From Pelagihabitans sp947500445 (lineage in GTDB: Bacteria; Bacteroidota; Bacteroidia; Flavobacteriales; Flavobacteriaceae), in contig NZ_JBNGOP010000026.1 in NCBI RefSeq assembly GCF_050589625.1, positions 12,686 to 76,685 on the forward strand: DNA of 64,000 bases, given 5' to 3'. Below, piece after piece: positions 43,439 to 52,800 of this stretch; position 1 is the first letter of the stretch; each line of letters opens with the position of its first letter. The notes beneath the pieces were generated by a model. That model did no database searches, was not told the origin of the DNA, and saw nothing but the letters and a program-made list of their open reading frames with translations. A program made the position numbers and the translations under genes.

Positions 43439-43996
43439 TTACAGTTTTCCGTGGTCGTGCTCATCCTGCCATTTGGCGAGTTCGGTCCACTTTCCTTCGT
43501 AGCACATTTTTGCTTGCATGGGCCATGATGCGGGATCATGAATGCGGTATCGCTCTCCACCGCCGTCCAGTACCTCTTGGCATTTGGCCACAGAAGTTTC
43601 CGATAGGGCCTTCCAGGTCTTTATTCCTGCATTTTGGAACATTTCGGAAATTTTGGGCCCAATTCCTTCCACGACTTTTAAGTCGTCTTGATTGATTTTC
43701 TTGCCCATGGCCAATTTGGCGGCCTCGGCATCAAAGGGAAGGTCTTTTTCAACGATCGGTGCAACCGCCGCTACCGTAGCCGCTGCAGCTGCCGCACTGG
43801 CTGCTGTTAGTTTACCGTTACAGGCATCCAGATCGGCCTGTAATTTTGCGTTCTTGTCCTTTAAGAGGTTTAAATCCGCCGAATTATCGATGGTCGTGTG
43901 GCTTCCTTTACCAATTAGATATCCTAATATTCCAGAGATGATCCCTACAAGGGCAGGCACCAACCAGCACCATATATTTAAATTTTCAAAATTCAT
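43439..43996 (-). CDS. Membrane-anchored helix-hairpin-helix domain protein
   Basis: A 185-aa protein with one N-terminal membrane segment (IWCWLVPALVGIISGILGYLIG). A short coiled coil (LNLLKDKNAKLQADLDACNGKL), an Ala/Val-rich linker (AASAAAAAATVAAVAP) and a helix-hairpin-helix region DDLKVVEGIGPKISEMFQNAGIKTWKALSETS follow. Such domains resemble the H3TH of flap endonuclease-like proteins and mitochondrial L21-type proteins, but no nuclease residues are seen. Its start follows the OmpA gene stop by 22 bases, so the pair is co-transcribed. The role is unknown; binding of nucleic acid or protein at the membrane is possible. Confidence 0.75.
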   Translation of the reverse strand: MNFENLNIWCWLVPALVGIISGILGYLIGKGSHTTIDNSADLNLLKDKNAKLQADLDACNGKLTAASAAAAAATVAAVAPIVEKDLPFDAEAAKLAMGKKINQDDLKVVEGIGPKISEMFQNAGIKTWKALSETSVAKCQEVLDGGGERYRIHDPASWPMQAKMCYEGKWTELAKWQDEHDHGKL

Positions 43997-44018
43997 TTTG
44001 CTTTCGTTTTATAAGTGG

Positions 44019-44930
44019 TTATTTCATTAATGTTACTACGGTCCTTCTGTTTTTTGCTTTCCCCTCGTCGGTGGTATTGGATGCGACAGGAGCATCCGGA
44101 CCTTTGCTTGTGGCAACAATTTTTGCATCGGCAATTCCGTTTTGGGAAAGGTATGCCTTGGCAAAATCGGCGCGGCCTTGCCCCAATGCGATATTGCTGG
44201 CCCTTCTACCGGTGTTATCGGTATGCCCCACCACTTGCGCTTTTGCGGAAGGGACCTTGTCAAGATACCTGGAAATATCGGCCACCTTTTGGCGTTGTTC
44301 CGGTGTAAGGTTGATTGATGCTTCCCCTGTTTCGAAATACAGCACCAAGGGATTCGCCACAATTTTATCGAACAATGCGTTCAATTCTTCTTCCGCGTCT
44401 ACCGCGGTCTCGGTTATCCCATATGCAACAGGGCCAAGGTAGGTGTCCTCTTTGGGCACCATATCGTCCATAAGGGCACCCATGGTATTGATCTGGGTGG
44501 ACGGAATACCGTTTTTGACCAAATGATTTTTAACTGCGTTCGCACGGGCCAGCCCCAGATTTGGAAAGGCCGAGGTATTGGTTTCATCCGCTTTATAATA
44601 GCCGGTAACGTTCATTACCTTGTTCGCGTTTTCGGACAAAAAGCCTTTAAGGCTTGTTATCCCATCGGATACCTTTTGGGACAATGGCATTAAAATAGTG
44701 GATGACGACACCTTAAAGTTATAATTGTCGTTTACGTTGTAAGCGTAGTCCCCATCGCGAAAGGCGAATGGATAAGAGCTTGCTTCGGGAGCGGCCGGAA
44801 CGATCTCTTCCGTTACAGGTTCCTCCGCTACCATCTGGGTTCCGCAGGAACTGCAGAGCTTCAGATAAAGAAAGATACCTGCCAGGATGGTGATGAGAAT
44901 TCCAAGCAAATAAGTGGTTGTTCTTGTCAT
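44019..44930 (-). CDS. OmpA-family peptidoglycan-binding membrane protein
   Basis: A 303-aa protein anchored by an N-terminal helix (YLLGILITILAGIFLYLKL). A first OmpA-like half (ILMPLSQKVSDGITSLKGFLSENANKVMNVTGYYKADETN) precedes a clear C-terminal OmpA domain (ETGEASINLTPEQRQKVADISRYL, VVGHTDNTGRRASNIALGQGRADFAKAYL, NRRTVVTLMK). The second half should bind peptidoglycan; the first half looks like a degenerate duplicate. It precedes the helix-hairpin-helix protein in a two-gene operon. Close to the anchor SSCG is a Cys pair of unclear role. Confidence 0.85.
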   Translation of the reverse strand: MTRTTTYLLGILITILAGIFLYLKLCSSCGTQMVAEEPVTEEIVPAAPEASSYPFAFRDGDYAYNVNDNYNFKVSSSTILMPLSQKVSDGITSLKGFLSENANKVMNVTGYYKADETNTSAFPNLGLARANAVKNHLVKNGIPSTQINTMGALMDDMVPKEDTYLGPVAYGITETAVDAEEELNALFDKIVANPLVLYFETGEASINLTPEQRQKVADISRYLDKVPSAKAQVVGHTDNTGRRASNIALGQGRADFAKAYLSQNGIADAKIVATSKGPDAPVASNTTDEGKAKNRRTVVTLMK

Positions 44931-45686
44931 TGTTAATATGTATTTAGTGTTCTTATTAGCAATGTATTAAAAAAATAATAAAAATGTTAAAAATTCGATA
45001 GTTATGTTGTTTCCGGAAACCTTGTTAAGTTATCAATAAATTCTTACAAAACGAACGATGGTGCAAGGATAAGTTCCATTTGTACAGGATAACAGGTCGT
45101 TTATACGATCAGGGTTCGAACCAGCTGCCGTTTGTACGACCTTTGTAAAACATAAGATAAAGGACCCTTTTGCTCCCGACCAAGTTCCGGCATTGCAAGA
45201 GGGTCTTCCTTTTTTTGTGACGGCCCCTCGAGTTAATTATATGGTTTAATGGCATTGTAATTAAAGGAAATTGTTTCTACACATGATCTTGACCATTTAT
45301 ACAGGAAAAATGACCAACCATACATTATGGACGTAAAAAATCTCCCATACAATTATTTTTGTCAAACGAAAAAGAAACAGAACAAGGATTAAAATTTTCA
45401 AACCGATTGCAACAGACTTTTAATCAGAGGATCGGGAGTTTAGACAAGGTAAAATGCAAGAAAGAGTTTAATATAAATATATCATGATTACGCTCCATAG
45501 TAGGCATGGGAAAGCTACTTGAAGAGCGGTTCTATTCGAGTTAATTTAGTTGGTTAATCCCGCTATTTTTGAACCATCCGATCGGGGGAACGGGGAGGTA
45601 AAAAGATGGCGGGTTATTTTATTGTGGCCATAAGCAGCGTAAAAAAGGATTTAAGGATAGCGTTGTTCGCCTCTTTTTTACGGGTG
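44931..45686. other. Non-coding region between OmpA and ALDH genes
   Basis: About 750 bases without supported gene. The text GGTTCGAACC near 45113 looks like a tRNA T-loop, but the rest of a tRNA cloverleaf cannot be drawn. The first part presumably carries the OmpA promoter; no clear TANNTTTG was found there. Confidence 0.5.
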
Positions 45687-47240
45687 CTACAGATCAAATT
45701 TAATGCCCTGTGCCAAAGGTAGTTCGGTAGTGTAGTTAATGGTATTGGTTTGACGGCGCATGTAAATTTTCCAAGCGTCCGACCCGCTTTCCCGTCCGCC
45801 GCCGGTTTCTTTTTCACCACCAAAAGCACCACCGATTTCGGCGCCCGATGTTCCGATGTTTACATTGGCGATACCACAGTCGCTTCCCGCTACCGAAAGA
45901 AAACGTTCCGCTTCCCTTAGGTTATTGGTCATAATGGCCGAGGAAAGCCCTTGAACCACACCGTTCTGTATCGCGATTGCATTTTCTACGGAACCACTAT
46001 ATTTCAATAGGTATAACACCGGGGCAAAAGTTTCGTGCTGAACGATTTGAAAGCTGTTTTGGGCCGCTGCAATGGCCGGTTTTACATAACAGCCGCTTTC
46101 ATACCCCGGGCCGTCCAAAACACCACCTTCTACAAGCAGCGTACCGCCTGCTGCCACAACTTCTTCCAAGGCATTTTGATATCCCTTTACGGCCCCAACA
46201 TCGATCAGGGGCCCCACATGGTTATTTTCATCCAGAGGGTTGCCGATACGCAGTTGCCCATAGGAGGCTACCATGGCTTCTTTCACTTGATCATAGACCG
46301 ATTCGTGAACGATCAATCTACGGGTAGAGGTACATCGTTGCCCCGCTGTGCCCACAGCACCGAATACCGCACCGATTACGGTCATTTTAATATCGGCATC
46401 GGGAGTAACGATAATGGCATTGTTGCCACCAAGCTCCAAAAGCGATTTGCCCAGTCGGGCCGCGACGGCCTGCGCAACAATTTTGCCCATACGAATGGAA
46501 CCGGTTGCCGATACCAATGGAATACGGACATCATGGGACATGAATTCCCCCACTTGGTGGTCCCCATTGATCAGACACGAAATGCCTTCGGGCAGACCGT
46601 TGGCCTTAAATACCTCGGCCGCTATTCGCTGGCATGCAATACCGCACAAAGGCGTTTTTTCGGAAGGTTTCCAAACACATACGTCCCCACATATCCACGC
46701 CAAGGCCGTATTCCATGCCCATACGGCCACCGGAAAATTAAAGGCAGAGATGATGCCTACGATGCCCAACGAATGGTATTGCTCGTACATACGATGCCCG
46801 GGCCTTTCGGAATGCATGGTCAGCCCATGGAGTTGTCGGGAGAGGCCCACTGCAAAATCGCAGATATCGATCATTTCCTGAACCTCGCCCAAACCCTCTT
46901 GATAGCTTTTTCCCATTTCGTAGGAAACCAGTTTGCCCAAGGGTTCTTTCAGTTCCCGTAAACGCTCCCCGAACTGGCGAACGACTTCCCCTCGCTGTGG
47001 CGCCGGGGAGGTGCGCCATTGTAAGAAAGCGCTGGAGGCGGCGGTCATCACACGTTCATAGTCTTCTTTTGAAGTGGTGCTTACATTGGCGATCAGCTTA
47101 CCGTCTACGGGCGAGTATGATGCGATTACCTTGCCATTGGCAAAATTCTCGATACCCGTTGAAGTTCCAAGGTTCGTTTCCTGGATTCCAAGGGCGGTCA
47201 AAGCGGTATCAATTCCAAACTGTGAGGCGATATCTGACAT
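45687..47240 (-). CDS. Aldehyde dehydrogenase, ALDH7-like
   Basis: A 517-aa NAD(P)-dependent dehydrogenase. Catalytic Cys is in GTAGQRCTSTRRL, the general-base Glu in LLELGGNNAI, and the cofactor Asn/Lys in AFNFPVAVWAWNTALA and VWKPSEKTP. The N-terminus (GIDTALTALGIQETNLGTSTG) and ending (GGAFGGEKETGGGRESGSDAWKIYMRRQTNTINYT) match the ALDH7/antiquitin type, which oxidises L-aminoadipate semialdehyde in lysine breakdown. Being downstream of a 3-hydroxyanthranilate dioxygenase, 2-aminomuconate semialdehyde would be an alternative substrate, but the sequence type speaks against it. Own promoter box at 47277-47284. Confidence 0.88.
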   Translation of the reverse strand: MSDIASQFGIDTALTALGIQETNLGTSTGIENFANGKVIASYSPVDGKLIANVSTTSKEDYERVMTAASSAFLQWRTSPAPQRGEVVRQFGERLRELKEPLGKLVSYEMGKSYQEGLGEVQEMIDICDFAVGLSRQLHGLTMHSERPGHRMYEQYHSLGIVGIISAFNFPVAVWAWNTALAWICGDVCVWKPSEKTPLCGIACQRIAAEVFKANGLPEGISCLINGDHQVGEFMSHDVRIPLVSATGSIRMGKIVAQAVAARLGKSLLELGGNNAIIVTPDADIKMTVIGAVFGAVGTAGQRCTSTRRLIVHESVYDQVKEAMVASYGQLRIGNPLDENNHVGPLIDVGAVKGYQNALEEVVAAGGTLLVEGGVLDGPGYESGCYVKPAIAAAQNSFQIVQHETFAPVLYLLKYSGSVENAIAIQNGVVQGLSSAIMTNNLREAERFLSVAGSDCGIANVNIGTSGAEIGGAFGGEKETGGGRESGSDAWKIYMRRQTNTINYTTELPLAQGIKFDL

Positions 47241-47276
47241 TTTATAACTTTTTAAGTGTGTATTGTTATATTTTTA

Positions 47277-47284
47277 CAAATCTA
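47277..47284 (-). promoter_or_regulatory. -7 promoter box of the ALDH gene
   Basis: Minus-strand TAGATTTG, exact TANNTTTG match, 36 bases before the ALDH ATG. Confidence 0.55.
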
Positions 47285-47299
47285 CAAATAATCGAGGGT

Positions 47300-47725
47300 T
47301 TACATTTCCTTTTTTATCACCGTAATCTTGATAATTTTTTCGCCCTTCACTTCAAAAATAAGGACCAGTTCAAGGATTTGATCACTTCCATTGCGACCGC
47401 TAATGGCTTCGTGGTCGATGACCCTATTTCCAAAAACGGTTCGGGTAAGGATTTTGGAATGTAATGTTGGCGAGGCATCAAAAAGGGCACGGTAAAACGC
47501 ACGACAAGCTTTTGCACCCTCCATGGTCTTTTGGCCCGTAGAAAAATCGTAGAAAACGATATTTGGGTCGATTACCGACATAAAACCGGTAATATCGCGC
47601 TTGTTATAAAACTCCAATTGTTTTTGGACAACTTCTTGAGGGGGCATTTCTTGGGCGTAGACAAGGTTGTGGGAAAGGCAAATAACAATGAAAAACAATA
47701 ATAAGGGGCGAAACCATTTTTTCAT
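47300..47725 (-). CDS. Secreted NTF2/SnoaL-like protein
   Basis: A 141-aa protein with signal peptide (RPLLLFFIVICLSHNLVYAQ). The NTF2-like cone fold VVQKQLEFYNKRDITGFMSVIDPNIVFYDFSTG and EGAKACRAFYRALFDASPTLHSKI follows. Members act as small-molecule binders or isomerases; no catalytic His-Asp pair is certain. It stands between the DUF1304 gene and the ALDH gene on the minus strand, 25 bases after the former, so it probably belongs to the haao operon. Confidence 0.75.
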   Translation of the reverse strand: MKKWFRPLLLFFIVICLSHNLVYAQEMPPQEVVQKQLEFYNKRDITGFMSVIDPNIVFYDFSTGQKTMEGAKACRAFYRALFDASPTLHSKILTRTVFGNRVIDHEAISGRNGSDQILELVLIFEVKGEKIIKITVIKKEM

Positions 47726-47750
47726 AAGGTCTATGCTTAGCTCTTAAAGC

Positions 47751-48113
47751 TCAGAAAAAGAGTAAGAGCCCTATGGTAATCAACGCCGGCAACGCCTGTA
47801 CAAAAAAAATCTTTCGCGCTACCGATAACGCGCCGTATATACCGGCCACTGCAACGCAGCCCAAAAAGAAGAGTGCGATATTCTTATACCAAACCGGATT
47901 TTCGATAAAGTAAGTCCAAATAAGTCCCGCCGCCAGAAATCCGTTGTAAAGTCCCTGGTTGGCGGCCATGGCCTTTGTGGGTTCGAACATGTCCTTGGGA
48001 AGTGATCGAAATATTTTTGGTCCCCTAACGGTCCAAGAGAACATCTCGAACCATAAAAAGTAAATATGTAGGAGTGCAACGAATCCGATTCCGATAAGGA
48101 TAGCAATTTTCAT
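47751..48113 (-). CDS. DUF1304-family membrane protein
   Basis: Start chosen at the ATG 48113, five bases after the haao stop (120 aa). A longer frame would overlap haao. Four hydrophobic segments are visible (IAILIGIGFVALLHIYFLWF, NGFLAAGLIWTYFIE, NIALFFLGCVAVAGIYGALSVA, ALPALITIGLLLFF). HIYFLWFEMFSWTVRG is the DUF1304 signature. Inner-membrane protein of unknown function. It is tightly coupled to the dioxygenase gene. Confidence 0.85.
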   Translation of the reverse strand: MKIAILIGIGFVALLHIYFLWFEMFSWTVRGPKIFRSLPKDMFEPTKAMAANQGLYNGFLAAGLIWTYFIENPVWYKNIALFFLGCVAVAGIYGALSVARKIFFVQALPALITIGLLLFF

Positions 48114-48118
48114 AGTTT

Positions 48119-48655
48119 CTATGTTGAGGTGAATCGAGGGTCCGTATCCATGACCGTGCCACAACGGTCACATGTTCTTAACGCTTCCGAACCGTAAAAG
48201 GCTTTAAAATGGCCCAAAAAGTCCTTTTCGATATCTTTTAATTTAAAATACACCTCATAAAGGGTGTTATTACAGTTGTCACAGAACCAAAGCAGGCCGT
48301 CATCGGCTTCCATATCCGCTCTTTTTCGTTCGATTACCAAGCCGATACTACCCTCGTGCCGTACGGGCGAGTGCGGCACTTTTGCAGGGTGAAGGTACAT
48401 GTCCCCAGGCCCTAGGGCCATGGTCTTTTTTGCTCCGTTTTCCTGAATATGGACTTCAATAGTTCCCTCCAATTGATAAAAGAGTTCTTCCGTTTCGTTA
48501 TAATGATAATCTTTTCGGGCGTTGGGCCCCGCAACGATCATTACAATATAATCACCTGCCTCCTTATAAAGGTTTTTGTTTCCTACCGGAGGTTTTAGGG
48601 TATCACGGTTTTCTTCGATCCACTGAAGCAGATTAAAAGGAGCTTGTATGGCCAT
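48119..48655 (-). CDS. 3-hydroxyanthranilate 3,4-dioxygenase
   Basis: Opens the ring of 3-hydroxyanthranilate in the kynurenine route from tryptophan, giving the precursor of quinolinate or of 2-aminomuconate semialdehyde. The 178-aa cupin has catalytic iron ligands His51, Glu57 and His95 (YHYNETEE and VPHSP). The rubredoxin-like second metal site is Cys125, Cys128, Cys162 and Cys165 (FCDNC and TCDRC), numbering as in characterised bacterial enzymes. No other kynurenine genes are nearby. Heads a small operon with the DUF1304 and NTF2-like genes; -7 box at 48736-48743. Confidence 0.94.
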   Translation of the reverse strand: MAIQAPFNLLQWIEENRDTLKPPVGNKNLYKEAGDYIVMIVAGPNARKDYHYNETEELFYQLEGTIEVHIQENGAKKTMALGPGDMYLHPAKVPHSPVRHEGSIGLVIERKRADMEADDGLLWFCDNCNNTLYEVYFKLKDIEKDFLGHFKAFYGSEALRTCDRCGTVMDTDPRFTST

Positions 48656-48735
48656 ATACTAATTTTAGAGCAACAAGATGAACGGGGTACGTTCTTCAAT
48701 GGGCGGTTAAGATAGCGAACGCACATCGATTAAAT

Positions 48736-48743
48736 CAAAAATA
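48736..48743 (-). promoter_or_regulatory. -7 promoter box of the dioxygenase gene
   Basis: Minus-strand TATTTTTG, exact TANNTTTG match, 80 bases before the start; a long leader would result. Confidence 0.5.
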
Positions 48744-48792
48744 AGAAAAGAAAACGGCTTATGACACTCTTATGCTGTTACCGACGGTATTA

Positions 48793-48975
48793 AACCATTT
48801 TAACTTTGAAATAGCACTAATAAATCGTTTCTTTTTCAGCTGCTCTTCGTTAAAAAATAGAACCGTAGCTAAGGCTATGCTTAGATCCCCGGTCAAGCCG
48901 GGGACAGGCTTTTTGCCTCGAACAACTAAAAAATAATTCAATTTCTATACGCGCGATTTCAAAGTTAAAAAGGTA
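48793..48975. mobile_element. Small inverted-repeat element (family 1, copy 2)
   Basis: 183-bp element with inverted ends (AACCATTTTAACTTTGAAAT at left, complement ending GGTA at right). It carries the shared core and a GC-rich palindromic insert (CCCCGGTCAAGCCGGGG) that is absent from copy 1. Nearly identical to copy 3 in reverse orientation. It sits between the promoter of the dioxygenase gene and the CAP gene end. Confidence 0.82.
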
Positions 48976-49054
48976 TTACACCTTAAAAACTGTTCTTTTT
49001 CGCATAAACAAAAAATCCCTGTTTTTAATCTGTATAGTAATATTGGAAATAATA

Positions 49055-49540
49055 TTAGCGATAGAATAGTTGGGTGAAGTAGTAGTTTCCGGAAACATCT
49101 TCTTTAACGCTCACTGCCGTATGCGTAAATTCCCCTTCCATCGTTTTTTTGTGGTTGCTACTCTTCAACCATCCCTCAAAAGCCTCTCTTGCGGTAAAAT
49201 AGTCCTTCGCAACATTTTCACTTACCGCTTCGGCGCTTGCCTCGGTAGAAATGTTGGAAGCCCTGGCACTAAAGTTATCATGACTCAGATTTCCCTTGGC
49301 AATCATGTAGTCGGTATGTTGGTCCGCATACTTTTTGGCAGTGTCGCTATACTCCAAGGTTTCGTATCCCAGCGAGGAACGGTGTTCGTTCACCACGTTC
49401 AACAGTTCTTGTTCTACGGCAACTACATTTCTTGCTTCTGGAACAATGCTTCCCTCTTCTTCGGCGGTACTGGTTTTGGTACAGGATGCCACCAACGATA
49501 CGAAGCATGCCAAAAGGGCATATCGTAAATTCATTTTCAT
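49055..49540 (-). CDS. CAP/SCP-domain lipoprotein
   Basis: Start taken at 49540 (MKMNLRYALLACFVSLVASC), where a lipoprotein signal ends at Cys20; an earlier start would add a non-hydrophobic leader. The 161-aa protein has the CAP sandwich with LLNVVNEHRSSLGYETLEYSDTAKKYADQHTDYM and NLSHDNFS. SENVAKDYFTAREAFEGWLKSSNHKKTMEGEFTHTAV contains the His and Glu of the CAP cavity. Bacterial members act at the envelope; activity unknown. Neighbouring genes give no functional clue. Confidence 0.85.
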   Translation of the reverse strand: MKMNLRYALLACFVSLVASCTKTSTAEEEGSIVPEARNVVAVEQELLNVVNEHRSSLGYETLEYSDTAKKYADQHTDYMIAKGNLSHDNFSARASNISTEASAEAVSENVAKDYFTAREAFEGWLKSSNHKKTMEGEFTHTAVSVKEDVSGNYYFTQLFYR

Positions 49541-49887
49541 ACAATGTTCTAAATTGCAAGCAGGTGTCCTAGCGGTAGGTGTAAGAGTAATGGGGGTTCT
49601 CGTGTGTTCTCTGTTGAACTGGGGCAAATCAACGATGTAATGTTAGCCAAAATAGTCCACTTCTGGTCGAAAAATTTCTTTTTTTCGATGAACTGCACAT
49701 CCAAAAGAAACTCTTGTACGTAGAAAGTGACTTGATCTATAGTAGAACCACTTTCCTCGTTAAGGAAATACTAAAGAGTAACACAAAATCGTTGTAGTTT
49801 TTAACAAGCTTCCCGGGGCGGTAATTTCACGGAATTATGGGATAGTTTTTGACTACCTCCCTGTTACTTTTGAACTAAATTTTTGAT
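49541..49887. other. Divergent non-coding region
   Basis: About 350 bases between the CAP gene (minus) and the alpha-2-macroglobulin gene (plus). The right end carries the latter's promoter box. Nothing else recognisable. Confidence 0.5.
49865..49872 (+). promoter_or_regulatory. -7 promoter box of the alpha-2-macroglobulin gene
   Basis: TACTTTTG, exact TANNTTTG match, 15 bases before the ATG. Confidence 0.6.
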
Positions 49888-52800
49888 ATGACCGCCAAAC
49901 CACTTTTTCGCCTCACCTTACTTGCATTTTTATTTTTTGGTTGCCAGGATAAAACGGAAACCATTGGAGAGCAGCTCGACAATCTCAATAAATACAAGGA
50001 GTACGTAAGCCAAGTGTCCCATGGTATCATTTCCGCGCAGAGTGATGTACGGGTGGTACTTACCGAACCGGTGGCCAATTGGAATGCGGGACAGGAGCTC
50101 GACGGTGATTTTATGAGCACCTCCCCAAAGGTAAAAGGCAAGGTGGTCGCCTTGGATAACAGAACCATCTCGTTCAAACCTGAAAAAGGCTTTGATCAAA
50201 ATACGGAATACGAGTTTACGGTAGCGCTGGAGGAATTTATAGCCGATATGCCAGGCGAACTGCAAACGCTTTCTTTCAAGGTACAGACCATCAAACAGGA
50301 ATTCAACATTTACACCGACGCCCTTCAGTCGTATTCCAAACAGTATCAATACGTTAACGGTCAGGTGAAAACGGCCGATATGCTTCCCTTGGAAACGGCA
50401 AAAAAATTGATCAAGGCAAGACGTAACGGAAAAGAGGTAAAACTCCAGTTTGATGGGGCCGTTCAATTGGGCAATCAATTTACGTTCAAAATAGACAGTA
50501 TTCAGCGTTTCGAAGAGGATTCCCAACTGGAGCTGGAATGGGACGGTACTTCTTTCGATATCGATAACAAAGGAAAAAATAGTATTCTTATCCCGGGAAA
50601 AAATAATTTTACCGTTTTGAGTACCACGGTAGAAACGACCGATCGCCCCGTGGTGCTGGTCAACTTTTCCGATCCGGTAAAAAAAGGCCAGAATTTTAAG
50701 GGATTGATCGTACTGCAAGGCGACGACTCGCCCAAGTATAAAGTATTGGGAAATACCCTTAGGGTGTACCCCTCAAAAGAACTCCTTGGTACGGTCAATC
50801 TGGAAGTTTTTGAGGGCGTGCAGCGTACCGATGGAGTGAAGTTGCGAAATAAGTATACCGAACGTATTGCCTTTGAACAATTGAAGCCACAAGTACGTTT
50901 GTTATCGAACGGTACCATACTGCCCTCATCGAGCAACTTAAAGATCAATTTTGAAACGGTCAATCTAAAATCGGTACGTGTGGCGGTATACCGCATTTAC
51001 GAAAACAACGTGCTACAATTTTTACAGGCCAACAATTTGGGCGGGAATGGCAATTTAATGGCCGTGGCACGGCCCATTGCCAAAACACGCATAAAGCTCC
51101 AAAACAACTTGTCCAATACCGTTAGCAAGTGGTCCGCCAGTGCGTTGGACCTAAAAGCGTTGATTACTCCGGAACCCGGCGCCATTTACAGGGTCGAATT
51201 CGAATTTGGGCCCAGCGATAGCGCCTACGGTTGTAGTTCGACCAATTTTGAAGTCGAGGAGGAAGAAAACGAAACCGATTTTGATGAGGAAGAAGAGGAC
51301 AGCGCTTGGGACGGTGTTGAAGGCTATTACTACAACGATTACTATTATGATTACGATTGGAACGAGCGTGAGAACCCTTGTGACAAATCCTATTATTACG
51401 ATAAAAAGATAGGAACCAACGTATTGGCCTCTGATCTCGGGGTAACCGTAAAGCGGGGCATCAACAAAAGCTACTTCGTCGCCGTGACCGACTTGCTGAA
51501 TACCAACCCGATCGCAGGCGCAAAGGTGACCTTTTACAATTTTCAGCAACAGGAAATGGCGACCCTGGTTACCGATGTGGACGGTACTACCATGTACGAC
51601 GCCGACAAATTGGCTTTTTTCGCCGTGGTATCCAGCAACGGACAAAAAACCTATGTGAAGCTTAATGATGGTAATGCGTTGTCGGTCAGTAAATTTCGGG
51701 TCTCCGGTGTACAACTTAAAAAAGGCCTGAAAGGGTTCATTTTTGCCGAGCGCGGTGTTTGGCGACCGGGAGACCAAATTTTTCTATCGTTCATGCTAAA
51801 CGATAAGGCCAACGATATTCCGGAAGACCATCCGGTAAAATTAGAATTGATGGACCCTTACAACAAGGTGGTGGTACGGGAAATCAGGACTGGAAGTGTC
51901 TCCAATTTTTACCAATTTAATATAAAGACCGATGAAAATGCGCCCACCGGAAACTGGTTGGCCAAAGTATCCGTTGGAGGGGCCACGTTTACAAAATCGA
52001 TCAAAATAGAGACCATTAAGCCAAACCGCTTAAAGATAAAAACCGACTTTGACGCGGAAGTCTTGAACGGGGCGGCCCCTATTGCCGGTACCATGGAAGT
52101 AAAATGGTTGCACGGCGCCATCGCCAAAAATTTGAAGGCCGATGTCACGGCCAAGTTCAACACCACCCAAACGGAGTTCAAATCCTTTCCCGGATATGTG
52201 TTCGACGATCCGACCCGCAATTTTTCTTCAGAAGATCAGGTGGTTTTTGATGGTAGGGTCGATGAAGAAGGAAAGACCACTTTTAAAATGACACCACAGT
52301 TGAGCAGCGAGTCCCCGGGAATGTTAAAGGCGGCCTTTATAACCAAAGTATATGAAAACGGGGGCGATTTTAGTACCGATGTGTTCACAAAATCCTATTC
52401 CCCCTACGACACCTATGTAGGGCTAAACGTGCCAAAAGGCGATAAGGCAAGAGGCATGTTGCTGACCGATACGCCCCATACCTTTGAAGTGGTTACGGTC
52501 GATGAAAAAGGGAAGGCCAAATCGGTGAAAAACCTCAAAGTTTCCGTTCACAAAGTAGAATGGCGCTGGTGGTGGGACACCTCCAATAACAATTTGTCCA
52601 ACTACAGCAGTAGCAGCTACCATCGTGAAGTTTTCAATAAAACCATACAGACCGATCATTCGGGAAAGGCCACCTTTAAATTTGAATTGAAGTATCCGGA
52701 ATGGGGCCGTTATCTCGTGCGAGTAGCCGACCCCAATGGGGGGCATGCTACGGGCAAAGCGGTTTACATTGATTGGCCCGGATGGGCGGGAAAATCACGA

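Noticed and set aside
45106..45130. tRNA suggested by GGTTCGAACC
   Set aside because: No matching T stem, anticodon or D arm around it.
48759..48941. 60-aa frame MNYFLVVRGKKPVPGLTGDL and its counterpart at 56445-56636
   Set aside because: Both start with TTG inside family 1 elements; copy 1 lacks the frame because of a 23-base difference, so the likeness is due to the element, not to a protein.
51151..51777. 208-aa minus-strand frame inside the alpha-2-macroglobulin gene
   Set aside because: Antisense shadow of a well-supported gene, with no recognisable domain or ribosome binding site.
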